This document shows positions 16,314 to 23,762 of a DNA stretch of 32,486 bases, piece by piece. Every line of letters starts with the position of its first letter. Positions within the stretch are counted from its first letter, which is position 1. Origin of the DNA: Mycolicibacterium sp. CR10. Its GTDB lineage: Bacteria > Actinomycetota > Actinomycetes > Mycobacteriales > Mycobacteriaceae. Both the position numbers and the translations under genes were made by a program. The notes under the pieces are model-generated. The model was not told the DNA's origin and did no database searches. It saw only the letters and a list, made by a program, of their open reading frames with translations. The stretch covers positions 1 through 32,486 of the forward strand of contig NZ_STGE01000022.1 in the NCBI RefSeq assembly GCF_005222675.1. Reading direction: 5' to 3'.

Positions 16314-17741
16314 CTAAATAGTGTCCGCGTTCCCCGCGTCGCCACCGTTCCCCGCGTCGCCACCGTTTTCCGCGTCGCCACCGTTCCCCGCGTCGCCGTC
16401 GTCGCCGTGGTCCGTGGTGCCGGCATGGTCGGTGGTGTCGGTGGTGTCGCGGCCCTGCTGCGCAGGCTCGGTATCCACGCCGCCGACCGATTCCTGGGCG
16501 GTGTCGTCCTCGCTTTCGCCTGACGCCACGTCCTCGTCGGCACCCACGGAGGAGTCATCGAGTGCCTCCCCGTCCCCGTCGTCCCCGTCGATGATCGCCT
16601 GGAAGGCTTCAACATTGGAAGGGGTGTCGTCGTCCGGCTCGTCGTCGTCGACCAGGATGTCCGGCGTTTCCGATGCCGGACGGCCACGTTCGAGCGCTTG
16701 CGCTGCGGGCTTCGCGGCGACGGCGTCGTCGGCCACCACCGTGGTGGTGAGGGTGGCGGCCTGCCCGAACGGCGTGAAGAAGGTGGCGGGCTTCGGAGTG
16801 CCGTAATCGGTTCTTTCGTAAGCAGTTTCGATGAATGCGCGCAGCGGTGCATCCAGCGCAGCGATGACCGACGCGGGCAGGAAGGACTCCAGCGGCATCA
16901 ACAGCGGGACCGGGTAGGTCTTGATCAGGTAGTACTTGGTGTTCGAGTTGGCGTTGTACTGGTAATAGTCGCTGTCACCGGAGGCCTCGGCCGCCTCGAG
17001 GTCAGCGGCGGTGAGCTGGGTCTGAGTGTTGCCGTGCACCAACACGATTCCCATGAACGCGTTGGCCACCGCCACCGGATTCCACAGGTACGCAGGGAAA
17101 TCCGCCCAGCCGTCGTACTGGCGCGCCACGTCGATGGTCGGGTCGCCGTTGTTCGGCGTGGCCCCGCTGAACGTGACGTCGACGAACGGAATGGTCCAGC
17201 CCCGGAAGCGCTCCATCACGCCCCCGTTGGGACGGCTCGGGTTCTCCACCAGAACATAGGTGTTCCCGGTGTGGGTTTCCTTGTACTTGGACGCGACCAC
17301 GGCCCCCTGCGAGAAGCCGAAGATGAGGTCCCCGTCGCCCGGGTTCTGCCCCGCCAGGAGGTTGACGCCCTGCTGCACGGAGGCGTTGTAGGTGAGATCG
17401 GCGAAGCCGCCGCGCGAGAACGGCTTGAAGCCCGCGTTGTACGGGACCTTCTCGTAGGGCGCGTCGGGCTCCGCCGTGCCCGAACCGGCGAGCACCCGTC
17501 CGATGAAATCCTCGTACTGGCCGTCGGTCGGCTCGTTGCCGATGTTGGTACCGCGCAGGTAGTGCAGGGTGGCCATCAGCTGAGGACTGACCGACAGCGT
17601 CGGCGCGACACCGATGACCGCAGCGCCAGCGACCGCCACTCCCGCGACGCCGACCGCGGAGACCGCGGCCTTCACGCCCACCGAACGCCGCGGCGCCCGG
17701 TGCGCGCGATGCCTGCCACGAGTGCTGACACGACGACTCAT
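16314..17741 (-). CDS. PE-PPE-domain (PF08237-type) hydrolase with acidic repeat tail
   Basis: A 475-residue mycobacterial protein. After a very basic N-terminus (residues 1-20) a hydrophobic segment at 22-48 is a signal peptide or anchor. Residues 55-280 match the PE-PPE C-terminal alpha/beta-hydrolase domain (LRGTNIG near 62, nucleophile Ser144 in GFSQG, LVENPSRPNGG, WNPVAVANAF), yet no PE or PPE domain precedes it. From about 365 on the chain is disordered and extremely acidic (DDDEPDDD), ending in repeated GGDAGN units. The ATG at 17741 has GGGGAGAAG upstream. Related domains act as esterases or cutinase-like lipases; a secreted or surface-linked hydrolase is inferred. Confidence 0.88.
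   Translation of the reverse strand: MSRRVSTRGRHRAHRAPRRSVGVKAAVSAVGVAGVAVAGAAVIGVAPTLSVSPQLMATLHYLRGTNIGNEPTDGQYEDFIGRVLAGSGTAEPDAPYEKVPYNAGFKPFSRGGFADLTYNASVQQGVNLLAGQNPGDGDLIFGFSQGAVVASKYKETHTGNTYVLVENPSRPNGGVMERFRGWTIPFVDVTFSGATPNNGDPTIDVARQYDGWADFPAYLWNPVAVANAFMGIVLVHGNTQTQLTAADLEAAEASGDSDYYQYNANSNTKYYLIKTYPVPLLMPLESFLPASVIAALDAPLRAFIETAYERTDYGTPKPATFFTPFGQAATLTTTVVADDAVAAKPAAQALERGRPASETPDILVDDDEPDDDTPSNVEAFQAIIDGDDGDGEALDDSSVGADEDVASGESEDDTAQESVGGVDTEPAQQGRDTTDTTDHAGTTDHGDDGDAGNGGDAENGGDAGNGGDAGNADTI
16329..16400. repeat. Four 18-bp tandem repeats inside the PE-PPE-domain gene
   Basis: Four consecutive 18-base units begin at 16329, 16347, 16365 and 16383. They encode repeated six-residue GD-A/G-N-G blocks at the C-terminus of the hydrolase. 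The third copy has one change (C to T) and the last diverges at its end. Copy number is likely to vary among strains through slippage. Confidence 0.85.
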
Positions 17742-18074
17742 TGCTTCTCCCCTTGATGACCGGACCGATGTATCTGGTGCCCGCACCCCAGGGGGAGTGT
17801 ACGACGCGGCATTTGCTGGCACCAGACGAGACCGACACAGATTTCATGACGGGCAAACAACCAGAGGGGCACTGCCCTCGAAGCCACCCCGGCGCTGACG
17901 CTCGACACAGGGGCTGAGGGCAGGGAATGACCTCCTTCGTCCGGGCGTGCCAGCATCGAGCGCTGATGCCGCCGACAAGCGCACGTTTCTTTGCGGCTCG
18001 ACGTCACCACAGGCACGTAATGGCCGACCCCGAATCCGCTGGCCCACCGGCGGAAGCTTTGGCAAACTAACGCA
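17742..18074. other. Divergent intergenic region without a gene
   Basis: The 333 bases between the PE-PPE-domain gene and the GAF-ANTAR gene contain the GGGGAGAAG ribosome-binding site of the former. I see no convincing promoter pair, large hairpin, CRP site or repeat. Frames crossing it look like non-coding shadows. Confidence 0.4.
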
Positions 18075-18899
18075 ATGGTTAACGATGATCGGCGCGTCGC
18101 GTCCTCTCTGCCCGCGTCCGCGTCGGTGCAGGACCGCGAAGCAGCCGCAGACCTGGTGATCCAGGCAGCCGTCGAGGAGAAGATCACCCCGGCGATGCTG
18201 GGCGCAATGCTGGTCAGCGCAAGCCGCAGCATCACCGACGAAGACGATCTCCTGACCCTGCTGCAGCACGTCTGCGAGATCGCGCACGGGGCCATCCCGG
18301 GAGCCGACAGCACCGGGGTGACCATCGACCTCGGCGGACGGACCTACACCGCGGTCCATACCGACGAACGCACGTTGCGCGTCGACACCGAGCAGTACGA
18401 CGCCGGCGACGGGCCCTGTCTCCAGGCGGCCCGGACCCGCACGGTGGTGCTCGTCGACTCCGACGAGGCGGCCGAAGCCTGGCCCAGGTTCGCCAGCGCC
18501 GCCCGGGACGAAGGCATCGCGAGCTTCCTCGCCGCCCCGCTGTACTCCGAGGAGCAGACCCTCGGCTCGCTGAACCTGTACGGCCGCTCGCACTCGGCGT
18601 TCGACGGCTTCGACGCCGAGGTGCTGTCCATGCTCACCGCGGCGATGTCGCGAGCGTTGGGGGATTTCGCCCGCTTCCGCTCGGCACGCGATGTCGCGAT
18701 ATCCATCCAGCGTGCCCTGGAGACCCGCGCTCCGATCGAGCAGGCCAAAGGCATGTTGATGGCCATCCATCGAGTGGATGCCGATGAAGCGTTCACCATG
18801 CTGCGCACGCAGAGCCAGCACACCAACGTGCCACTGCGCGACGTCGCAGCGAACCTGGTGGAACAGATCAGCGCCCGCCAGGATCTCGACGCCGGATAG
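18075..18899 (+). CDS. GAF-ANTAR sensor/antiterminator protein
   Basis: A 274-residue cytoplasmic protein with a GAF sensor domain at about residues 45-195 (DSTGVTIDL, DAGDGPCLQAART, GSLNLYG) and an ANTAR RNA-binding domain at about 205-264 (IEQAKGMLMA, then the third helix DVAANLVEQI). ANTAR proteins bind paired hairpins with hexanucleotide loops in nascent RNA and prevent termination; mycobacterial examples regulate lipid and redox genes. No partner histidine kinase is encoded nearby, so the GAF domain itself may sense a ligand. The ATG at 18075 lacks a strong ribosome-binding site. A residue Cys115 in the GDGPC motif, common in this group, might be redox-active (inference). Confidence 0.9.
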   Translation: MVNDDRRVASSLPASASVQDREAAADLVIQAAVEEKITPAMLGAMLVSASRSITDEDDLLTLLQHVCEIAHGAIPGADSTGVTIDLGGRTYTAVHTDERTLRVDTEQYDAGDGPCLQAARTRTVVLVDSDEAAEAWPRFASAARDEGIASFLAAPLYSEEQTLGSLNLYGRSHSAFDGFDAEVLSMLTAAMSRALGDFARFRSARDVAISIQRALETRAPIEQAKGMLMAIHRVDADEAFTMLRTQSQHTNVPLRDVAANLVEQISARQDLDAG

Positions 18900-19319
18900 T
18901 CAGCGCCGCGTACGTTTGCTGTCACCCCGAGTCCCGCACCGGAAACCGCTTTCGGCAAACCGTTGATCACCGGACCCTGCGGCCAGTCCGCTCCGTAAGG
19001 ACGAGTCCCCGCCGCTGACCGTGGTGGACCGCGCGCCTCCGACCGGACCCTCAGGGTTGACTGGCATCTGTCCCCGCGTCGAGCAATCATCGCGCGCAAA
19101 CCACTCTTATTTGCCGTCTGCAGTGACCGCGCTCGGCGTTGCGGTCTCATATTGCGGTGCATACTGGATATTTGCCTCAAAGCGCCGTGACAGATTACTG
19201 ACGTTCATCCCAAATGCGCTGTGCCCGGCAAACAAAGGAATACAGTTCGCCTAGCTGTGGGCCGTCAGCGAGCGCAACCGGGAGCGGGCTTCGCGGTATC
19301 CAATGCGCGAGGAGGCGAC
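18900..19319. other. 420-base intergenic region without a gene
   Basis: Between the GAF-ANTAR gene and the secreted dehydrogenase gene no coding frame looks real. The last 20 bases hold the GAGGAGG ribosome-binding site for the ATG at 19320. TTGCGG followed by TACTGG after 17 bases, around 19138-19166, is a possible but weak promoter. The region 19085-19215 is less GC-rich than its surroundings, as expected for a promoter. No known riboswitch core was recognised. Confidence 0.4.
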
Positions 19320-21194
19320 ATGGGGGAATCAGCGGCCATCGCAAGGACCGACCCACCGACGAGCGGTCACGCCCGCCACATCGGACGGGTCGGCGCTTTG
19401 GCGTTTGCTCTGGGGATCGGCGCCGCAGTGCTCGCCGGGGCGGGCGCGGCCTCGGCGGACAGTTCGGATTCCGGGACGGGCACGACATCCGCGAGCACGT
19501 CGTCATCGACGTCATCGGACACCGACAGCGACGCGACGGCCGGGTCGCAGGCCGAGTCTGAATCGGAGTCCGCTGACGAACCGGAGGACGCGCCGGATAT
19601 CACTGACACGGACTCCGACGATGCGTCCGGCGACGAGAGCGTCGACGCCGAAGTCGATGCCGATGTTGACGGAACCGAGCAGGAGGCGGACGACGAGACC
19701 GCGCCGCCCGACGACAGCGCACCGGCGGACGCCGACGCCGACGCCCCGCCCGCCGCGAAGGCCGAGAGCGCCGCGGCAAGGCGGTCGACTCCGAGCGTGA
19801 ACGCCGCACAGGCCACAGTCGCCGAATCGCCGAACGCGGTTGCCGCGGCACCGAACCCGTTCTTCTCCAATGTGACGCCGACCCTGGGCCACGATCCGGC
19901 CGAGAACAGCACCGTGGGCGGTGTCATCGTGGGCGCTCTGAACCCCGTCGATCCCGACTCCACCAAGCTGACGTACAGCGCGACGAAACCCAGCCACGGA
20001 ACTGTCGCCATCGACAAGACCGATGGCACGTTCATCTACACCCCCGGCGCGACGTACCCCGGGCAGGACCGCTTCGACGTGACCATCAGCGACGCCTCGA
20101 GCGGGTTCCACATCCACGGCTTCTCAGGTCTGCTCAACCTGCTCAGCTTCGGGCTGCTCGGCAGCAGCGGGCACCGGTCGACGGAGACGGTGTTCATCGG
20201 GTTTGACCGCGCCGTCGCCGTGGACGGTCTCAACTCGCCGGTCGACTTCCGCTTCCTTCCGGACGGGCGCATCGTCGTCGCCGAAAAGGGCGGCGCCATC
20301 CGGCTCGTCGAGAACGGCGTGCTGCGCGAGCAGCCCCTCATCTCGCTGGCCGTCAGTACCGGTGGGGAGCGGGGCATCAGCGGGCTGGCCGTCGATCCGA
20401 ACTTCGGCACCAACGGCTACATCTACGCCGCGTACACGACGTCGGCGGTCAAGGACCGGCTGTCGCGGTTCACCATCGTCGGAACCACGGCGGGGTCGGA
20501 GAAGGTGCTCGTCGAGACCACCGAGACGGTGGCGCTGTTCCATCACGGCGGCGCCCTCGCGTTCGGGCCCGACGGCAAGCTCTACTGGGGCAAGGGCGAC
20601 AACACCGTCGGGTCGAATGCGCAGAACCTGACGAACATCTACGGGAAGATCTTGCGGCTCAACCCGGAGGACGGAAGCGCACCGGCGGACAACCCCCTCA
20701 TCGAGGGCGCGCGGTCGCAGATCTACGCCTATGGCCTGCGTAATCCGTTCCGTTTGGCCTTCACACCGGACGGCAAACTGCTGGTCGCCGATGTGGGTGC
20801 CGCATCGTTCGAGGAACTCAACCTGGTGACCGCGGGCGGGAATTACGGCTGGCCGGGCTCCGAAGGCCTCTGCACCAGCAACTGTGGATCGGTGATCAAC
20901 CCGATTCACTCCTACCCCCGCGGCTCAGGGGCGGCCATCACGTCGGTGGTCTTCTACAACGGTGGGGCGCTGGGCGCCGGCAATCAGAACAAGGTGTTCA
21001 TCGCCGACACCGTGCAGGGGTGGATCAAGGTGTTGACGTGCACGCCCGACTTCACGTCGTGCGGCAACGTGCAGACCTTCGATCCGGACGGCGGTGCGAC
21101 CGTCGTGCTGGCTCAGGGACCGGGTGGCTATCTGTATCAGTTGACCTACTCGCCGGGCGAGCTCATACGGATCGGAACGCCGCAGACGGTCTGA
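19320..21194 (+). CDS. Secreted PQQ-type glucose/sorbosone dehydrogenase with Ig/cadherin-like domain
   Basis: A 624-residue exported protein. The signal peptide ends near ASA-Asp47. Residues 47-190 are low-complexity and acidic (Ser, Asp, Glu, Thr, Ala). Residues about 190-260 form a cadherin/VCBS-like domain (SATKPSHGTVAIDKTDGTFIY, PGQDRFDVTISD). Residues about 300-620 match the six-bladed soluble glucose/sorbosone dehydrogenase fold: SPVDFRFLPDGRI, LAVDPNF, His408 in HHGG at the place of the catalytic histidine, GLRNPFRLAF with Arg474, and GGNYGWP. It probably oxidises a sugar or aldose side chain outside the cell with PQQ, if that cofactor is available. The ATG at 19320 follows GAGGAGG; the frame upstream lacks a signal peptide. 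Confidence 0.88.
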   Translation: MGESAAIARTDPPTSGHARHIGRVGALAFALGIGAAVLAGAGAASADSSDSGTGTTSASTSSSTSSDTDSDATAGSQAESESESADEPEDAPDITDTDSDDASGDESVDAEVDADVDGTEQEADDETAPPDDSAPADADADAPPAAKAESAAARRSTPSVNAAQATVAESPNAVAAAPNPFFSNVTPTLGHDPAENSTVGGVIVGALNPVDPDSTKLTYSATKPSHGTVAIDKTDGTFIYTPGATYPGQDRFDVTISDASSGFHIHGFSGLLNLLSFGLLGSSGHRSTETVFIGFDRAVAVDGLNSPVDFRFLPDGRIVVAEKGGAIRLVENGVLREQPLISLAVSTGGERGISGLAVDPNFGTNGYIYAAYTTSAVKDRLSRFTIVGTTAGSEKVLVETTETVALFHHGGALAFGPDGKLYWGKGDNTVGSNAQNLTNIYGKILRLNPEDGSAPADNPLIEGARSQIYAYGLRNPFRLAFTPDGKLLVADVGAASFEELNLVTAGGNYGWPGSEGLCTSNCGSVINPIHSYPRGSGAAITSVVFYNGGALGAGNQNKVFIADTVQGWIKVLTCTPDFTSCGNVQTFDPDGGATVVLAQGPGGYLYQLTYSPGELIRIGTPQTV

Positions 21195-21256
21195 CCTGCC
21201 GATTCGACCGGAAGCTTCCTCCATCGAAAATCTTCGAAAATCTATAGCGGAAAGTG

Positions 21257-21285
21257 TAGACATTTGGATTCCGCAGAGTTAGATT
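21257..21285 (+). promoter_or_regulatory. SigA-type promoter of a candidate small RNA
   Basis: TAGACA (five of six to TTGACA) at 21257-21262 and TAGATT (TANNNT) at 21280-21285 are separated by exactly 17 bases. This is among the best SigA-like pairs in the window and sits in a locally A/T-richer stretch 60 bases after the dehydrogenase gene. Transcription would begin near 21292. A tandem TCGAAAATCT repeat lies just upstream (21224-21243). Confidence 0.6.
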
Positions 21286-21291
21286 AAGTCG

Positions 21292-21530
21292 CGTACAGAC
21301 AGAAGAGGACAAGGGCACGGGAAACGACGAACACCCGTGAGAGTACGAAACCCGAACGGAATACTCAGAACCCGAAGTGCAAGAAAGGAGGAAGGTTACC
21401 GTCGGATCGTCCGCGAAATCCCCCTTTCGCGAGCCGATACCGCAGCTTCATTTGAGTGTGGATAGATGGTAGTAATCCTTCAGGGCCGGCGGCCCCGGTG
21501 CGATTGTGCCGGGGCCGCCGGCACTTCTGT
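21292..21530 (+). ncRNA. Candidate small RNA (or attenuated leader), about 240 nt
   Basis: The stretch lies between a good promoter and a strong intrinsic terminator and has no convincing ORF. It contains a 6-bp hairpin (arms 21316-21321 and 21334-21339) closed further out by CGTAC/GTACG (21292-21296, 21343-21347). It also has a purine-rich single-stranded segment with two AACCCGAA copies (21349, 21369), a Shine-Dalgarno-like AAAGGAGG near 21384-21391 with no start codon in range, and a perfect 7-bp hairpin (21412-21431) whose six-base loop is TCCCCC. The C-rich loop resembles those of actinobacterial 6C RNA, which pair with G-rich ribosome-binding sites, but only one such loop is present. 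I do not recognise it as a named RNA. Confidence 0.55.
21485..21522 (+). terminator. Strong intrinsic terminator
   Basis: A 14-bp perfect GC-rich stem (21485-21498 with 21509-21522) encloses a 10-base loop and is followed by ACTTCTGTTTCTGT, a T-rich tail. It ends about 60 bases before the MerR-like gene start, so it would end transcription from the promoter at 21257 or attenuate the downstream gene. It is the only hairpin in the window with a canonical T-rich tail. Confidence 0.85.
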
Positions 21531-21580
21531 TTCTGTAGCGCCACACCGCGATCGCCACTTCTCAGTCATTGAAAGGCGTT

Positions 21581-21964
21581 GTGGCTCAAGCAAAGAACGG
21601 TGCGGGCGACGGCAGCACCCCCAAGGACAAGTTCGACGACGAGAACTACCCCGCCTACAGCATGGGCAGTGCCGCGCAGATTCTGGGCACCACTCCAGCA
21701 TTCCTGCGAAGCCTCGACGAGGCCCGCCTGCTCGCACCCCAGCGCTCCGACGGCGGGCATCGCCGCTACTCCCGCTATCAACTGCGAATCGCGGCACGAG
21801 TCCGGGAATTACTCGACGGCGGAACCGCCCTGGACGCGGCATGCCGCATCGTCATCCTCGAGGATCAGCTCGCCGAGGCGCGCGCGACGAACGTCGACCT
21901 CCAACGGCGCGTCGACGACGAGATCGGCCCCGGCAGCGGCGCCGAGGTCAGTCCGCAGCCCTGA
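21581..21964 (+). CDS. MerR-family-like DNA-binding protein
   Basis: A 127-residue protein with a MerR-type winged helix domain at about residues 25-95: YSMGSAAQILGTTPAFLRSLDEARLL forms the helix-turn-helix and GGHRRYSRYQL the first wing, followed by the usual dimerisation-helix start. The remaining 30 residues form a short coiled-coil-like tail, so there is no effector domain; an N-terminal extension of about 25 mostly polar residues is present. The GTG at 21581 follows GAAAGG; a TTG at 21569 is the alternative. It lies directly behind the candidate RNA and terminator. Its 3' end overlaps the convergent Ddn-like gene by 17 bases. Target unknown. Confidence 0.8.
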   Translation: MAQAKNGAGDGSTPKDKFDDENYPAYSMGSAAQILGTTPAFLRSLDEARLLAPQRSDGGHRRYSRYQLRIAARVRELLDGGTALDAACRIVILEDQLAEARATNVDLQRRVDDEIGPGSGAEVSPQP

Positions 21965-22373
21965 TCAGTTCGACGACGGGTATCACCCGCGTGGTTTTGC
22001 GCTCGTAGTCACCGAACTGCGGTTCGACGGCGACCTGCTTGGCGTAGATCTCGTCGCGCTCGGCTCCCTGGAGCGCGCGGGCCGCCGCCGGGAACGTCTC
22101 GGTGCCCAGCTCGACGGTGATGCTCGGGTTGGCCACCAGATTGTGGTACCAGTCGGGGTTCGTGTCCGCACCGCCCTTGCTGGCGAAAATGTAGATGCGG
22201 CCGTCGTCCAGTAGCGGAACCAACGGTGCGATGCGCTCGGTTCCGGACTTCGCGCCGAAGTGGTGGACGAGGACGAGCGGCTTGCCTTCGAACACGCCGC
22301 CGGCCTTTCCGCCGGTGGCGCGGAACTCGTCGATCACCGTGCGGTTCATCTCGTCGAATGCTTGTTTGTCCAT
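21948..22373 (-). CDS. Ddn-like F420(H2)-dependent oxidoreductase
   Basis: A 141-residue protein of the deazaflavin-dependent nitroreductase (Ddn, split beta-barrel) family. Visible hallmarks are PLVLVHHFGAKSGTERIAPLVPLLDDG, then IFASKGGADTNPDWYHNLVANP and VELGTETF, which form the F420-binding and substrate pocket in relatives. Such enzymes reduce quinones or activate nitroimidazole prodrugs with reduced F420, and they are usually membrane-associated or cytosolic. The ATG at 22373 is preceded by GGGAGGACACC; the in-frame extension to 22481 is not needed. It lies 57 bases beyond the kinase-like gene, with its own ribosome-binding site, and overlaps the MerR-like gene tail to tail. Confidence 0.88.
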   Translation of the reverse strand: MDKQAFDEMNRTVIDEFRATGGKAGGVFEGKPLVLVHHFGAKSGTERIAPLVPLLDDGRIYIFASKGGADTNPDWYHNLVANPSITVELGTETFPAAARALQGAERDEIYAKQVAVEPQFGDYERKTTRVIPVVELIRAAD

Positions 22374-22429
22374 GGTGTCCTCCCGGTCGACTGACTTTCC
22401 CGGTACTACGACCTTCTCCACCGGCCCAT

Positions 22430-22984
22430 CTATTCCCGCGGTGTCCAGACCAGCCCGCGGGGCGTTTCGGTCACAATCCAATCGGCCTGGGAACGCGGGT
22501 CATGCCGCGCGATGAACACGTCTTCCTGGGCCGCCCACCGATCCCAGTGGGGCCCGTAGGTGTCACCGTCGCGGAGCAGCGCACGGCGCTTGCGCACCAC
22601 ATCAGGGGCGTCGACCCAGACACCGAGATCGGCCAGAGCACGGCCGGCAGGCGTCAGGGCACCCGCACCCTCGACGATCAGCCGTCGTTCGGGTTCGACC
22701 TCGTTCCAGCCGGACGGAGCGCCGGTCGTCCAGTCCCACCCGCGCCATCGACCGGGGCGCCCCGCGGCGCGGGGTTCCAGCAGCGCGCTCCGGACGTGGT
22801 CCACCGTCCAGGCCAACCCGTCCCAGCCCGGGTAAATGTCGTCGAGTCGAACCACCACACTGGTGTCCCAGGCGACGTGAAGGCGTTGAGCGAGCGTGGA
22901 CTTGCCCGATCCCGACCGGCCGTCGATCAGGACGGTGCGCGCGCCTGAGGCGCCCAGCTGGTCCGCGAGGTCATCGACTTCCAA
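22430..22984 (-). CDS. P-loop kinase-like protein (uridine-kinase-like), end of ykoEDC operon
   Basis: A 184-residue P-loop NTPase. Walker A GRSGSGKST is at residues 22-30, followed by VVRLDDIYPGWDGL (the LDD motif of nucleoside/uridine kinases), the WDW motif near 83-85, LIVEGAGAL at about 107-115 (Walker B-like), and a basic lid around RKRRALLRDGDTYGPHW. The overall pattern fits a small-molecule kinase. The gene begins inside the last codons of ykoC (14-base overlap), so it is very likely translated with the TPP-riboswitch-controlled transporter. A role in phosphorylating an imported thiamine precursor is an attractive inference but not shown; it resembles uncharacterised actinobacterial ATP-binding proteins. 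Confidence 0.8.
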   Translation of the reverse strand: MEVDDLADQLGASGARTVLIDGRSGSGKSTLAQRLHVAWDTSVVVRLDDIYPGWDGLAWTVDHVRSALLEPRAAGRPGRWRGWDWTTGAPSGWNEVEPERRLIVEGAGALTPAGRALADLGVWVDAPDVVRKRRALLRDGDTYGPHWDRWAAQEDVFIARHDPRSQADWIVTETPRGLVWTPRE

Positions 22985-23762
22985 TGAAGTTCCAATGTCC
23001 GGTGCTCACCGACGTGACGATCGCCGCAGCGACGATGCCGAAAGCCGTGCAGATCAACGCGATCTCGCGCCAGCCGAAGGGAGAGGGCCGCGCCCAGGTT
23101 CTCGTCGGATATGCGCCGAAGCCGCGCGCCTCCATCGCCGTGGCCAGCGTCGAGCCCCGCCGGATGGCCGACACCAGGAGTGCGAACGCTTGACCGGCAG
23201 TGCGCCGGATGCGGTCCTGGTCGGCGACTCCGCGCGCCCGGCGCGCGTATCCGAGATAGCGCCAGTCCTGCCCGAGCAGACCGACGAGGCGCAGGCCCGC
23301 CAGCGCACCGAGCACGAAACGTGCCGGGAGTCGCAGCACCTGTCCGAGTCCGTCGGCGAGTTCGGTGGGCTCGGTGTCGATGAACAGGAACACCGACGGG
23401 AGCGCGATGGCCAACACTCGCAGAAAAGTGGCCACCGCCAACGCAATCGAACCGTCACTGACGGTGATCAGAAGGAAGTGCCAATGCACGACGCCGCCGG
23501 GCTCGCCGTAGAGCAGGATGGTGACGGCGGTCAGGCCTGCAGCCAGCACCAGCATCATGGCGCGAGTGATCAACGCCCACCGAGCCTCCCGGGGCACCCG
23601 CAACGCCAGCACGAGAAGCACCTCGAGCGCCAACGCGGTCAGCGCCGACACCCAGTCGACGCTGAAGACCAGTCCGACGGCGATCACCAGAGCAGCCCCC
23701 AACTTCGCCACCGGATTGACGTGCACGGTGCGACCCCGCGCCGCGTCAACGGGGATGGTCAC
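22971..23762 (-). CDS. ykoC: ECF transporter T component, YkoC-like
   Basis: A 263-residue EcfT-family membrane protein that couples the substrate-binding S component to the ATPases. Hydrophobic helices occur at about residues 20-52, 64-84, 105-127 and 236-252, and the two cytoplasmic coupling motifs with Ala-Arg-Gly are present (176-178 in YARRARG and 212-214 in MEARGFG). The GTG at 23762 overlaps the stop of the ATPase gene (GTGA), which supports it over the longer start at 23801. Located in an ykoE-ykoD-ykoC order under a TPP riboswitch, it should serve uptake of the thiamine pyrimidine precursor (HMP) or thiamine. Confidence 0.9.
   Translation of the reverse strand: MTIPVDAARGRTVHVNPVAKLGAALVIAVGLVFSVDWVSALTALALEVLLVLALRVPREARWALITRAMMLVLAAGLTAVTILLYGEPGGVVHWHFLLITVSDGSIALAVATFLRVLAIALPSVFLFIDTEPTELADGLGQVLRLPARFVLGALAGLRLVGLLGQDWRYLGYARRARGVADQDRIRRTAGQAFALLVSAIRRGSTLATAMEARGFGAYPTRTWARPSPFGWREIALICTAFGIVAAAIVTSVSTGHWNFIGSR

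Noticed and set aside
18900..19319. Cyclic di-AMP (ydaO) or cobalamin riboswitch upstream of the secreted dehydrogenase
   Set aside because: I searched by eye for the conserved cores and did not find them.
21412..21522. ANTAR target motif (paired hexaloop hairpins) upstream of the MerR-like gene
   Set aside because: The first hairpin loop is TCCCCC and the second loop is 10 bases; neither has the A at position 1 and G at position 4 expected for ANTAR binding.
21292..21530. Assignment to the actinobacterial 6C RNA
   Set aside because: Only one C-rich loop (TCCCCC) is visible, whereas 6C RNA has two such hairpins, and the genomic neighbours differ from those I recall.
21466..22008. 180-codon plus-strand frame beginning ATGGTAGTAATC
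   Set aside because: It runs through the terminator and overlaps the MerR-like gene in another frame; no ribosome-binding site or protein motif supports it.
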